Shown here piece by piece: positions 11,863-24,320 of a DNA stretch of 64,000 nt. This DNA comes from Selaginella moellendorffii. Taxonomy: Eukaryota > Streptophyta > Lycopodiopsida > Selaginellales > Selaginellaceae. Position 1 is the stretch's first letter. Each line of letters starts with the position of its first letter. Below the pieces are notes generated by a model, which was not told the DNA's origin, made no database searches, and saw only the letters and a program-made list of their open reading frames with translations. Location: contig NW_003314362.1 of NCBI RefSeq assembly GCF_000143415.4, forward strand, positions 124,001 to 188,000. Reading direction: 5' to 3'. The position numbers and the translations under genes were made by a program.

Positions 11863-12739
11863 CCAGATCAGTTGCCTCGGAATCAAGCTTTTCTTGAACG
11901 TCCTTACTCAAATGCAATCCCAACTCCACCGCTGTTCGAGGATGCCTTCCAAACATCGCAAAGTAAGGACTTAGCTTGGTTCCACTGTGTTGGCTATTGT
12001 TGTAAGCAAATTGCACCAACGGAAGATATAGATCCCACTGTCCTTGCCTTTGACCAATGCTACAACGTAGCATATCCTCCACCATCTGATTCACACGCTC
12101 AGTTTGCCCATCCGTCTGAGGATGATCTCCACTCGAGAGTTTCAAAGTCACTTGCATAGCCTTTGCAAAGCTTTTCCAAAATCCACTGGTGAACTTTGAA
12201 TCTCGATCACTAATGATGTCTTCCGGCAAACCAAAATCAGGAAAAACCTTCTCCAAGTAAACCGCAGCCAAGTCGGAGGCAGTGACAGTCTTCCGAAGAG
12301 CCAACAACCGCACATACTTCGTCAACCGATCTACTATGACCCATACTTGCTCCTTTTGCCTCTGTGTTCGTGGCAAACAAGTGATGAAGTCCATAGAGAT
12401 ACTACACCAACGGCTCTGAGGAATAGGTAAAGGTTGCAAAAGTCCCCCCGGCTTCTCCCGTGGCACCTTAACCCGCTGACAAAGCTCGCATGATTTACAA
12501 TACTTGAGGATATCAGCCTTCATATTCCTCCAATAAAAGTTGCGCTTAATCAACTCATACGTCTTCTTCCCCCCAAAATGACCAGCCTCTGGACGATCAT
12601 GATAGTGGAATAAAACTTGAGTAATTAATGCATCCACCCGTGGCAAATAGACACGGCCATTGTAGTAGAGAATCCCATCCACCAATGAGAAAGGAGCTTC
12701 CATTTGGTCTTGCAAAGAGGCCACCTCAGCATCCTGAGC
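11863..12739 (-). pseudogene. Inverted, detached copy of the Gypsy integrase region
   Basis: Open frame 12724-11810 on the minus strand reads through integrase without a stop. It has the zinc-binding HHCC region (CKSCELCQRVK), then MDFITCLP and IISDRDSKF with the first two catalytic Asp, and DGQTERVNQMVEDML with the Glu region. It matches 29167-30046 on +, where the corresponding frame is broken, so this inverted copy is better preserved than the element's own integrase. Homology stops after 'ATDLA'; the last 16 residues of the frame are filler. RNase H, RT and gag are absent, so it is a fragment. Confidence 0.8.
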
Positions 12740-12740
12740 T

Positions 12741-12912
12741 TGATACCAATGTTATGATCCTACCCTAGGGCTCACAGTGGAGCGGCGGTGTAGTGGAGCT
12801 TTTGAGGTAGCTCGGGGGTGGTTGGGTGGTGAGGAACCTCAAGAGGTGGCGTAGCATAGTCTAGGGCAACGAGATCTTTGTCTTTTTGCGCCAGATCATA
12901 ACATTGGTATCA
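12741..12912. repeat. Gypsy 5' LTR remnant between perfect 19-bp inverted repeats
   Basis: Bases 12741-12759 and 12894-12912 are exact 19-nt reverse complements. Each contains an LTR end (GATCATAACA) joined to a primer-binding site (TTGGTATCA), facing outward in both directions. Between them lies about 123 bp of LTR homologous to 30594-30704. The rightward copy (12904-12915, TTGGTATCAGAG) is the normal PBS upstream of gag. The leftward copy heads the inverted integrase fragment. The head-to-head arrangement of two PBS sites around one shortened LTR is a rearranged terminus, not a standard LTR. Confidence 0.75.
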
Positions 12913-12926
12913 GAGAATTGGTTGCG

Positions 12927-13649
12927 ATGGCCGACCAAGCTGAACGCTGGAATCCTATCATCGATGGTGGTGCCGACGATGGTGCCGACGAAGCTGCGGA
13001 GATTTGGACCATTCAAGATGTGGTTCATGAGCTGCGAGCCCTTAATAAAAATCAGCAAGAGATGCAAGACGAGATGCATGGCATGATGGATACCATGCGT
13101 GGGCGTGTTGAGGCACTCGAGGCTGGACGGGGTAGCACTCCAAGTAAACCTTCTTTGGTAGATCGACTCAAGATTCCAACCTTTTCCGGTGATGGTGGTG
13201 TGGATGAGTGTCTCGCTTGGCTAGCCAATGTGAAGAAGTTCTTGGCTGCTAGAGGAACTCCAGATGCAGAGGCTTTAGTGGCTATTCCGATGGTTTTGCG
13301 TGATGCGGGTCTTCGATGGTGGAATTGGCTTGAGGAGTCCCGTGTTGCGGATAAGAAATCACCAGTATCTACCATGGATGAGTTTGAGGCTGCTTTCCGT
13401 TTACGTTTTGCCCCTCATTACGATGTGGAGAATGCTCGTACAGAACTTCGCCATTTCCAGCAAGGGAAAATGACGCTTGGGGATTATATTGAGAAGCTTA
13501 CTCGCTTGATTAGTCGTGTTCCAACAAAGGATCCAGATCAGAACAAATCCTACTTCATTGATGGCCTACATAGTGAGAGCATGCGGCAACACTTGCGTCA
13601 TTCTCAGCCTACAAAGAGTTTGGAGGAGCTCTTTGATGCGGCTCGTTGA
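12927..13649 (+). CDS. gag: Gypsy gag (capsid region), ended by a premature TGA
   Basis: The ATG at 12927 follows the PBS by about 12 nt. The frame encodes a Retrotrans_gag-type capsid: after a coiled leader with ELRALNKNQQEM, it has a WLANVKKFLAARG segment, the conserved AGLRWWNWLEE, and FRLRFAPHYDVENARTELRH followed by MTLGDYIEKLTRLI. It forms the particle that packages the element RNA. The TGA at 13647 sits in the same frame as the downstream nucleocapsid and pol (13755 minus 12927 is a multiple of three), so the active ancestor had one gag-pol polyprotein and this stop is a mutation, probably CGA to TGA. Confidence 0.85.
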   Translation: MADQAERWNPIIDGGADDGADEAAEIWTIQDVVHELRALNKNQQEMQDEMHGMMDTMRGRVEALEAGRGSTPSKPSLVDRLKIPTFSGDGGVDECLAWLANVKKFLAARGTPDAEALVAIPMVLRDAGLRWWNWLEESRVADKKSPVSTMDEFEAAFRLRFAPHYDVENARTELRHFQQGKMTLGDYIEKLTRLISRVPTKDPDQNKSYFIDGLHSESMRQHLRHSQPTKSLEELFDAAR

Positions 13650-15717
13650 CTTGATAATGACAAGCACAAGTCTCGCAAGCGTTCGCGGAGTCCTTCTGTC
13701 GAGAATCGTCGTGATGATCGCCGTGGACACAAGGATGGGAACAAGCATCACAAGTTGAAGTCGGTGGTGACTACCTCGGATGCAAAGGGGTCCAAGAAGC
13801 AGAAGTTCTTTGTGAAGAATTATAGACAGGGTTGTCATCATTGTGGCGAACTTGGACACTACAAGGCTGATTGTCCGCAGTTGAAGAACAAGCAGCAGGA
13901 CAAGAAGAATGGCCAATCTTCTTCTCACGGTAAGTCCGATACTAAAAAGTTGCAAACTTTGCAGCGTGAGGAGGAGGAGAACGACCATTCCGGTCGGAGG
14001 AAGCGACTTTCGATCGTTGCTCGTCAGCTCAACTGTGTGTGGAACAAGATGGAGCTTGAGGATACGCGTGAATCAGCTTTAATGCTGGAGGGCGTGTTCC
14101 GTGGCGATCCAGTGGGGATTTTATTGGATAGTGGGAGCGATGACAACTTTGTTTCGGCAAAGTTTGTTGCAGAGCATCGCCTGAACACACGTGGAGTTCT
14201 TCCATACACAGTGGAAGGTGCAGCTACCTCTGCTCAGCATTTCGATGCTTGTGTCGAGGGGCTGGAAGTGTTGGTTGGCAAAACCACACTTGTGGAGACT
14301 TTTTATCTCGCGGATATCCATCGTGTGGATCTCATTCTTGGGATGCCATGGTTGGTGAAGGTGGATCCAGAGATAAAGTGGAGCATTAAGCGTATCTCGC
14401 TGGAGTATGGTGGCGTTAAAGATGTGTGGTTTGGCGAGGGCGTTCAACCACCAGTTGTTATGCTCTCTGCTACATCTTTGAAGCGGGCTTGTCGTAATGG
14501 AAAAGCACTTTCAAGTTACTTGCTGTTTGTTCGTGACTTGGGGGACCAAGGCACGTGTGGGGGAGAAGCAGCAATACGGGATGTACTTGATGAGTTTTCT
14601 GATGTTTTTCCATCTGAACTTCCTCATGGATTGCCTCCATTACGAGGTGTGGAGCATGGGATTACATTGGAGCCGGGGATGCGGCCAATTTACCGGCGTC
14701 CATTTCGGTTAAGCTATGCGGAGGAGCAAGAAGTTCAACGACAAGTCAAGGAGTTACTTGAGTTTGGATTTATTCAGCCAAGTAAGTCTCCGTTTGGTGC
14801 TCCGGTCTTGCTTGTGAAGAAGAAGGACGGTTCAATGCGGATGTGTATTGACTACCATGCTTTAAACAAGAAGAAAGTGAAGGACAAGATGCCGATGCCA
14901 CGTGTGGATGATATCCTAGACAAGCTTGGTGAAGCACGAGTGTTTACCAAGATTGATCTGAGGAGTGGATATCATCAGATTGCAATGGATGATACATCTA
15001 TCTCCAAGACGGCATTCAACACAAGCTTCGGACATTTTGAGTTTACCGTTATGCCGTTTGGTTTGACGAATGCATCGGCCACATTTACTCGGTTGATGAC
15101 GGAGGTATTTGGGCGTTATCTTCATGAGTTTGTGGAGATTTTCTTGGACGATATTCTTGTTTTTAGCAAGAATATGGAGGAGCATAGGGTGCATTTGCCC
15201 AAGGTTCTTTTGTTACTTCGAGACAGCAAACTTTATGCGAAGAAGAGCAAATGTGAATTTGCAAAGTCGGAGGTGGAATATCTAGGCCATATTGTGACAT
15301 CTAAGGGTGTCAAGACGGATCCAAGGAAGGTGGCTGTGGTGGAAAACTGGCCTACACCGACTACAGTGGCCGAGTTGCGCAGTTTTCTTGGTATGGTTAG
15401 TTACTACCGACGTTTCCAGCATAAGTTTGCAGAGGTGGCTATTCCGTTGACGCGGTTGTTACGCAAGAATGTGCCATTCGAGTGGAAGACGCCACAAGAG
15501 GAGAGTTTTGTGGCGCTGAAACGATTGTTGATCGAGGCTCCAGTGCTTCGCATTGCTGATCCATCGAAACCTTACGAGGTGACATGCGATGCGAGTGGTT
15601 ATACACTGGGAGGAGTTCTCATGCAAAAGGGACAGCCTATTGCATATGAGAGTCGAACTTTGAATTCTGCGGAGCAACGCTATTCCACATATGAGCAAGA
15701 GTTACTCTCTATTTTTC
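13650..15717 (+). pseudogene. pol: Gypsy pol, 5' part: zinc knuckle, protease, RT, start of RNase H
   Basis: Open in the gag frame after the TGA at 13647. Nucleocapsid zinc knuckle CHHCGELGHYKADC (CX2CX4HX4C) near 13832; aspartic protease active site LLDSGSDDNFV near 14125; reverse transcriptase with FTKIDLRSGYHQI, MPFGLTNASATF and catalytic FLDDILVFS near 15140; connection and RNase H beginning TCDASGYTLGGVL and ending at YEQELLSI. There the LARD-like complex begins (TGTAAGCG at 15718). Translation resumes at 28869 with HALRTWRHYLYG. The two halves have complementary domain content, so this is one gene split by insertion. Confidence 0.85.
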
Positions 15718-17280
15718 TGTAAGCGACTAAATTTTTCCATTCTACTTTAGTCACTTAACCACACCTCCGACCACTTGGAGGAGTCTCATTCACAACCTCC
15801 ATAAGCCCAACTCAGGACTTGGGGCTTGCTAGCCCCGAGAATGGCATCCATGCCACTCAACCTTAGCACTTGGTCCAAGTGCTCCACGTGTCCAATCCCA
15901 TGATCGACACCCCAAGGTGCTACTGACATATCGGCCCGTTACGCTAAGGCCATGCCCATTTACCTTGGTCACACTGGTGGTCCAACACCACCTACATTCC
16001 AATCCCGTCTCTCAAAGACTGGGTCATCCGTCCATGAGTGGTCATCCCAGATCCACTCCTTAACATCCTTAGGATACCTACAGACATGGGGAATAGCCTT
16101 CCCCAATATCTCTGTTCCGGTCCCCACCAAGTCCCTTTCTGTCCTTGGCTGTGTTCGCCAACACTGCCACTAGATCGAGGCCCACCGGCCCGACCACTAA
16201 GTCCCACTATCCTCTAGGACTTCCTCACTATGTGACTGTGTCCTTGGTCACCACACCGGAGGGCTACCCCTCTTCCTTTCCACAGTCTGGGACTTTGGGA
16301 CACCATTTCGAAACACCGTGGCCTTACGCAAGCCTCGTGGGTACTCTCCCTGCCTTTCGTCTTTAGGTGCTCTAGCCATGGGCTTAGAGCGAGGTTCCGT
16401 TGAGCCACACCAGGTATCCAAGTAGGTAGTGCCACCCACACTTGGACTGGGAGCATCGGCCAGTCGATCTCCCGGGGGAACTAGAGCCGGCTCTTGAACA
16501 CTTCACCAAGCTACCCCGCTTGTCGGTCCGTGTTCACTCTAGTCTTGGACTTCCCAGTGGGCAGCTCATCACCCAACACTGGGTCCGGCCTTCCTGGGCC
16601 AAACTGGCCTTTCCTGGCCAAACTGGCTCCACTGCAGTCCTCCCCCTACTATACTTTTGGAGCTCACCAAACCCCCCAGGGTCTGGGAGACGAACGCTTT
16701 GGGCTTTCACCCTCTCAGGCTCCGGACTCGGACTCGGACTCGGACTCGGACTCGGACTCGGATTCGGACTCGGACTCGGGCTCGGGCTCGGTCTCGGGCT
16801 CGGCCTCGGTCTCGGTCTCAGTCCCGATCTCGGTCTCGGTCTCGGTCTCGGTCTTGACTTCGGACTCCATCTCGGACTCCATCTCGGACTCCATGTCGGG
16901 TCCATCTCGGGTCCACCTCGGACTCCATCTCGGACTCCATCTCAGGTCCATCTCGGACTCCACTTCGGACTCCAACTTGGGTCCATCTCGGGTCCACCTC
17001 TGACTCCACTTCGGACTCCAACTCGGGTCCATCTCGGACTCCACTTTGGACTCCCATGTGTCATGTGTTGGTCCTTTTAGGTCCCTTTTTGGAGCCTCGC
17101 CTTTTGCTCGCTTCGTGCTCGTTCCTCGAGCACTTCGTTGGGAATTCCACTCCCACTCTTGACTTTTCAAGTCGGAGCTTTTGGTCCAAACCTGTTACGC
17201 TCGTTTGGCTCTCACTTCGGCCACTACCATGTGGCGCCCTTCCGGCTCCACTTTGGGGCCTAGGGATTTTGTGTCTCATA
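15718..17280 (-). repeat. LARD-like LTR A (1563 bp)
   Basis: Full-length LTR whose right edge reads CTCATA instead of CTCACA. It contains a 331-bp hexamer/12-mer array at 16724-17054 and 1232 bp of non-array sequence. It acts as the 3' LTR of the first unit in minus-strand orientation. Long open frames through the array in all six frames, encoding Ser-Asp, Arg-Thr or Leu-Gly runs, are by-products of the stop-free repeat and are not genes. Confidence 0.85.
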
Positions 17281-20200
17281 ACTCCACCACCTATAGACGA
17301 AGTTCGATGTCCTCATCGAACGGTGAACCATTTTATAAAGTAACACCCGCATGTGTTACCATTTCCATCCTTGGCGCGTAGCCAATATTTGTCAATGGTG
17401 TGACATTGAAGGCTCACCATGCCTTCTCCATATTCGTCAATGGTTGGACATTGAAGGCTCACCATGCCTTTTGCATATCCTCTAAGGAGGGTAGTCTCTC
17501 CAACTTAGAGACTGATTGGACCACATATAGTGGTTCTCTCCTTTTTTTTTTTTTTTTTTTTTTTTTTTGGTTTAGTTCTCGCTAAACCTCTTAGAGACCC
17601 TTCTCTAAGTCAATCCCACTACTCCTCGAGTAGTCTCAATTTCCATCGATATAACCTTTGCACTTTGGAACTTTGAATTTTGACTTCTTGGAGTCAATTT
17701 CCTAGGTGTCTCCGACACCTTGCCTTGCACCTTTTGTGCAACTCCACTTCCTATCCTAGGAAGTTCTCTACTCGAGGGCACCATCATCCTCTCTTCTATT
17801 TCGTGCCAAAGTTCCAGTTATCATACTTTGTGCTAAGGCTGTTCATGGCCCTATCATTTGGCTACCTTACCGCTCCCTCCCTTGGAGCTTCCACTTTCGC
17901 CAAATCGGAGCATTTCGGAATCACTCCTTGGAAACACACTTCCTTTCCCGCAACTTGTTAGCGTCCAACACATTAGTGTTCCTCGCCTAACTTTGTCACT
18001 TGGATTCCTTCCAAGGGATTCCACGGCCCTATCTTGGTCACTCATGTTTTGCTCCTATCCGTTGATTGTTGCACCAAGCAACATCGAATCTCTACCTCCC
18101 TCCTTGAGGTATTGTTTCGGTTCCATAGCAAAGATTCTTCTTTGCCAAGTCCAGAGGATGTTCACCCCTAGTACGTCTCTTTAGCATCTTCTGCTATGGG
18201 CTCTATCCACGGCCCAACTTCGTGACCCTCCCATGGGTCTTTTATAAAGACTACTTTCCTCGGACTCACTATGCCATCGCACGGACATAGTTTATTTCCC
18301 TTAGGTGCTCTTCCCACTTGGTCATCACGACCAAGCCACACCACCTTAAACAGTTCAATTTCAACATTTTGAACCAGGAACTTCATTCCTTAGCCAACCA
18401 AGGACCTTGTCCTTATCTGGCCATAAGATCACCTAGTGATTTCACCTTGGCACCTTAACAGAGTTGCCAAGAGGTACTTGGTCTTCTAGACCTCCAAGTT
18501 GTTGACTATAACCCCGGGGGCATCCCCCACACTTGGCGGTGCACCCAAGCTAGCCCTTACGGCCAAGGGTTCATAGCAACTGAGATTAGGTGTCCCCATC
18601 TCACTCACCACGACCTTGGTGCCACTTGCACCAAAGTGTTCAAGTTAGATATGCTGAGCTTTGACACTAAGCAATCTAACCGTGCATTACGACTCCGAGG
18701 CATCCCTCGCTTGGCGGTGTGCCCAAACCAGTCTCCCCACTGAGAGTCCATGACCATTGAAATATGAGTGTCCTCATATTCCAAACCATCACCACGCCCT
18801 AGTGATTTGGGACTCGAACCCAAGCACTAGAGGGTCGGGACTCAAACCCAACCTCCGTATATGCATCTACGGACGGCATCACACAAGATGCCTAGCGTGA
18901 CTCCCCACGCCGGTGCACCAACTTATTTTTAAAGCGCGCTACAGATCACAGCTTAGGAACCTAGTTCCTCCACACTGCCAAGTCTTCTCACTTGACATGT
19001 CTGTGATCATGCATGGACTCCTCCATGCTCGGCCCCATGGCCCACCCTTTTTGAAGTTATCACTTTCAACTAGGGTATTTGTTCCCCCGACGTGCCAATC
19101 TCGCTTGGCCAGTCCTCCGACCACTGTAACATGGTTCCTGCATAAGTGTGAAAGTCCTTGACCATCGACTTTCGTTCAAAGCCCTCTCCTTGAACACTCG
19201 GGAACTACTTCCCTAACCTTGATAGCCTTGCCTCCTAGCAAGCTTCAAGACCACGCTTCTGCTGCGCCACTCTGATTTCGCGCGTTCCATGAACCATTTA
19301 CACTTGGCCTTTCTAGGTACTAAGCTACCTAGAATCGTCTTTGGGAACCTTGAAGGAACTCTGTCCCTCAGCTTGCTAAGGCCTCCCTTTTTGCAAGCCT
19401 CCCAAATGCCACATAGTCTAACATGAACAATTCCATATTTTAAACTCTCCATGGCATCACGGTTGCTAGCGGCAACACCCTCGAGCCCCCACTTGATTCT
19501 CCACTCCCAGCTGGCATAACCAACCTTGGTTATGCCCTTTGATTCCTACGGTTCGGTTCTATCCCCTTACTTCTTGCTTTTTGGCTTCACACCTTTCCTT
19601 TGGTCATTCTCTTCCAGACCAGGAGGATAGCTTTGCACTTTCTATCATGCTTTAGCAAGTATTCTTAGGGATGAACCTACCCAATAGCCTAGGGAGTGGT
19701 TCCTCAATCCGGGTATGCTCACCTTATAATCCCACACACTGGGATTACATTGTTGCTTATGGGCCTTTACATGCCCATCACTAGCCTTGCCAAAATTCCA
19801 TTTTTAGCTTTGTCCAACTCGGGTAGACATTCCTCTTCTGTCTCCGCAACCTTGGACATTTGGATAGCACCTTCTATCCATCATTCGCTAGGGACTTAGT
19901 CCCTTGGGCTTTATCCATTGCCCTTGCGACATCAAACACCACCTTCTGGTGTTCTAGAGTGTTCGGGTGTCCCAATGATGGCTTTCTTGACAATGAGTAT
20001 TTCCTTTTATGACATTGACTTACTATATCGCAACACAAGCAACTTATCCCCCATAAGGGTATATTCAACTTCCCTATGCTATTAAGAAGTCTTGGGTAGC
20101 TACCTTCTACCCGTTTAACCAGTTATTTTGCATCTCTTGCTTAGTTGCCTTATAGTTGTCAAGTCCTACAACTCATTGCTTGGTGCTTTCACACCTCCAT

Positions 20201-21397
20201 CATTATCTGGGTCACCACACTCCAACTGCATGCTCTGCAGCTTAGGCTATGCTATTCCCATTTCCATTGGGATTCCTTTGGCAAGGGGTTCTCATGAACC
20301 CACCAACATAGCCTCAAGGTATCACACCTTGGCACATTTGGTGTCTCCACACCATCGGCTCCACGAGCCTACCTCTATGACATTTCCCCTTCGTGTCTAA
20401 GTCTTTGCCAAGACCAACACCGCTCTTTCTCATGCCAACCATCCGTTAGCACTGCACCATAGAGGTCACACACAACTTTGTGTCAAAGTTGTTTTCTTCT
20501 GGGAACACCTTTCCCATAACTTTAGCATGGCACATTTTGCCATCGATGAGATACCCTCTGTTCTCACCCTTGGATCCTATGATCCCCCCCCATCCTTTGT
20601 GGGGTACAACACACCTCAGTCCAAATGCTTCCATCAGTCCTTTTAGGACCATCCGTTGACTCTACTTGAGTCATCCAGCAGTTTTGGACTTGGTTAATCC
20701 ACAGACCCGTAAGGTCCTACTTGTGAGGCCCTAGCTCACTGGAATACACTTCTTGCATTCATGTCCTACTCAAAAAAACTATTTTCACAAGTGTTACTCC
20801 GACACTTGATTTTGTTCTCTGGGGGCAACCTTTGCCCCTTAGGACTACTTGTCCATGTGATGAGAACACCAACTCATCCACTTAATACACCCCCAACTCC
20901 TTGGGTTGTTCCAGCATTTATTAGAGGTAGCCCCGGCTACCTTTTCAAGGACTTGAGTCCTCTTCCGTATTTGACCTCCCACGGTCATTACTTCTGGTCT
21001 CACATTCATGAGCACCAACCTCAACTATATGAGGAAAATCTTGTGACTCCTTTATTGCTTTGGAGTCTTTATCTTTCCCGTGATCCCAACTGTAGTTGTT
21101 TGCCACAACTACATTAGCCAGTTTGCTAAGTCAAACGCTCATCTGGATCACATCCTCAACTCTTTGAGGAAAACCATATACTATTCCCAAGATCCCAAAG
21201 TCGTTCCATTATTGGCCCTTTTCTATCCACCACCTCGTCTACAAGTTCATGCATGAACTTGAGTGGAGAGCCATGTCCTCTCGACGTGCTACTCCTCAAG
21301 GATAGGCCCACTCCTACGACCTTCCGATACCAATATCAATGGTGATATACTTGAGCACTAATAAAAGTCGGACTAAGGAACAACTCCGATACCAAAT
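17281..21397 (-). repeat. LARD-like internal region, first unit (4117 bp), non-coding
   Basis: About 97% alike by eye to 43287-47434 of the second insertion. Neither strand holds a frame longer than about 120 codons or any retroviral domain. A T-tract of 27 (17542-17568) replaces a TTTTA in the other copy. The PBS complement is at 21383-21397. A pair of short inverted tRNA T-arm-like motifs (GGGACTCGAACCC) occurs near 18808-18850. The conserved non-coding body between long LTRs is what defines LARD-type elements, which must borrow proteins from an autonomous partner. Confidence 0.75.
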
Positions 21398-22518
21398 TGT
21401 AAGCGACTAATTTTTCCATTCTACTTTAGTCACTTAACCACACCTCCGACCACTTGGAGGAGTCTCATTCACAACTTCCATAAGCCCAACTCAGGACTTG
21501 GGGCTTGCTAGCCCCGAGAATGGCATCCATGCCACTCAACCTTAGCACTTGGTCCAAGTGCTCCACATGTCCGATCCCATGATCGACACCCCAAGGTATC
21601 TCCGACATATCGGCCTGTTACGCTAAGGCCATGCCCATTTACCTTGGTCACACTGGTGGTCCAACACCACCTACATTCCAATCCCGTCTCTCAAAGACTG
21701 GGTCATCCGTCCATGAGTGGTTGTCCCAGATCCACTCCTTAACATCCTTAGGATGCCTACAGACATGGGGAATAGCCTTCCCCAATATCTCTGTTCCGGT
21801 CCCCACCAAGTCCCTTTCTGTCCTTGGCTGTGTTCGCTAACACTGCCACTAGATCGAGGCCCACCGGCCCGACCACTAAGTCCCACTATCCTCTAGGACT
21901 TCCTCATTGTGTGACTGTGTCCTTGGTCACCACACCGGAGGGCTACCCCTCTTCCTTTCCACAGTCTGGGACTTTGGGACACCATTTCAGAACACCGTGG
22001 CCTTACGCAAGCCTCCTGGGTACTCTCCCCACCTTTCATCTTTAGGTGCTCTAGCCATGGGCTTAGAGCGAGGTTCCGTTGAGCCACACCAGGTATCCAA
22101 GTAGGTAGTGCCACCCACACTTGGACTGGGAGCATCGGCCAGTCGATCTCCCGGGGGAACTAGAGCCGGCTCTTGAACACTTCACCAAGCTACCCCGCTT
22201 GTCAGTCCGTGTTCACTCTAGTCTTGGACTTCCCAGTGGGCAGCTCATCACCCAACACTGGGTCCGGCCTTCCTGAGCCAAACTGGCCTTTCCTGGCCAA
22301 ACTGGCTCCATTGCAGTCCTCCCCCTACTATACTTTTGGAGCTCACCAAACCCCCCAGGGTCTGGGAGACGAACGCTTTGGGCTTTCACCCTCTCAGGCT
22401 CCGGACTCAGACTCGGACTCGGACTCGGACTCGGATTCGGACTCGGACTCGGGCTCGGGCTCGGTCTCGGGCTCGGCCTCGGTCTCGGTCTCGGTCCCGA
22501 TCTCAGTCTCGGTCCCGA

Positions 22519-22550
<32 letters not shown>

Positions 22551-23225
22551 CCGGTCTCGGTCTCGACTTCGACTCCATCTCGGACTCCATCTCGGACTCC
22601 ATCTCGGGCTCCATCTCGGACTCCATCTCGGACTCCATCTCGGACTCCATCTCGGGTCCATCTCGGACTCCATCTCGGACTCCATTTCGGGTCCATCTTG
22701 GGTCCACCTCGGACTCCATCTCGGACTCCATCTCGGGTCCATCTCGGACTCCACTTCGGACTCCAACTCGGATCCATCTCGGGTCCACCTCGGACTCCAC
22801 TTCGGACTCCATCTCGGACTCCATCTCGGGTCCATCTCGGACTCCACTTCGGACTCCAACTCGGACTCCATCTCGGGTCCATCTCGGACTCCACTTCGGA
22901 CTCCAACTCGGGTCCATCTCAGACTCCACTTCGGACTCCAACTCGGGTCCATCTCGGACTCCACTTCGGACTCCAACTCGGGTCCATCTTGGACACTCCC
23001 ACGTGTCATGTGTTGGTCCTTTTGGGTCCCTTTTTGGAGCCTCGCCTTTTGCTCGCTTCGTGCTCATTCCTCGAGCACTTCGTTGGGAGTTCCACTCTCG
23101 CTCTTGACTTTTCAAGTTGGAGCTTTTGGTCCAAATGTATTACGCTCGTTTGGCTCTCGCTTCGGCCACTACCATGTGGCGCCCTTCCAGCTCCACTTTG
23201 GGGCCTAGGGATTTTGTGTCTCACA
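21398..23225 (-). repeat. LARD-like LTR B (1828 bp), longest array
   Basis: Starts TGTAAGCG, ends TCTCACA. The array at 22403-23000 is 598 bp, the largest in the window, leaving 1230 bp of backbone. Repeats run from GGACTC hexamers into GGACTCCATCTC, GGGTCCATCTC and GGACTCCACTTC/GGACTCCAACTC variants. Confidence 0.85.
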
Positions 23226-24320
23226 ATAGACTCCAAAACGATAAAGGAGTCATAAGATTACCCTCATGAAGTTGAGGTTGGTGCTCATGAATGGGAGACC
23301 AGAAGTAATGACTGCGGGAGGTCAAATACGGAAAAGGACACAAGTCCTTGAAATGGTAGCCAGAGCTACCTCTAATAAATGCTGGACAACCCAAGGAGTT
23401 GGGGGTGTATTTAGAGGATGAGTTGGCATTCTCATCATATGGACAAGTGGTCTTAAGGGGCGAAAGGTTGCCCCTAGAGAACAAATCAAGTGTCGAAGTA
23501 ACACTTGCAAAAGATGGTCCTTGTGAATAGGACATGAATACAAGGAGTTGTATTCCAGTGAGCTAGCACCTCAAAAGTAGGACCTCATAGGTCGTCGGAT
23601 TAACAAAGTCCAAAAGGTCTAAGAGGTGTGTGGTGCCCCATGAAGGATGGGGAGGATCTTGAGATCCAAGCATGAGAGCAGTATGTATCTCATTGATGGT
23701 AGAAGGTGCCATGCTAAAGTTATGGGAAAGAGTTTCCTGGAAGAAAACAACTTTGACACAAAGTTGTGCTTGAACTCTATGGTGCAATGCTAATGGATAA
23801 TTGGCAAAAATACCTAAACACAAGTAAGAAGTGTCATAAAGGTAGGCTCGTGGAGCCAATGGTGTGGAGACACCGAAGGTGCCAAGGTGTGCTACCTTGA
23901 GGTCAAGTTGGCGGGTTCATGAGAACCCTGTCCAAAGGAATGCCAATGGAAATGGGAATGGCATAGCCTAAGTTAGAAGGCATGCGGTTAGAGTGTGGTG
24001 ACCCAAATAATGATGGAGGTGTGGAAGCACCAACAATGAGTTGTAAGACTTGACAACTATGAGGCAACTAAGCAAAATAATTCGTTAAACTGGTAGAAGG
24101 CAACTACCTAAGACTACCCAAAGTCGTTCCATTATTGGCCCTTTTCTATCCACCACATCGCGCCCAAGTTCATGCATGAACTTGAGTGGAGAGCCATGTC
24201 CTCTCGACGTGCTACTCCTCAAGGATAGGCCCACTCCTCGGGCCTTCCGATGCCAACACTAATGGTAATATACTTGAGCACCAATAAAAGTCGGACTAAG
24301 GAACAACTCCGATACCAAAT
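23226..24320. repeat. Rearranged LARD internal segment, mostly inverted
   Basis: Bases 23226-24118 are the reverse complement of about 20087-21062 of the internal region. Bases 24119-24320 return to the normal orientation and run into LTR C through the PBS complement. Over 3 kb of the internal region is missing. It is therefore an inversion plus deletion between two LTRs, not a normal element body. Confidence 0.8.

Noticed and set aside
16442-17080. LTR sequence as a gene on the + strand because of a 212-codon frame
   Set aside because: The same frame recurs in every LTR and is interrupted differently; PBS orientation shows the element is transcribed from the other strand.
18805-18850. tRNA T-arm-like motifs (GGGACTCGAACCC) suggesting a tRNA gene
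   Set aside because: No acceptor stem, anticodon arm or A box at the right spacing; the motif is part of the LARD internal region and repeated in the second copy.
22173-23255. 360-codon frame and its neighbours rich in Ser-Asp, Arg-Thr-Pro-Ser or Leu-Gly-Leu-His repeats
   Set aside because: All six frames are open across the tandem array because the hexamer and 12-mer lack stop codons. The same happens in each LTR, and the frames differ between copies, so these are not proteins.
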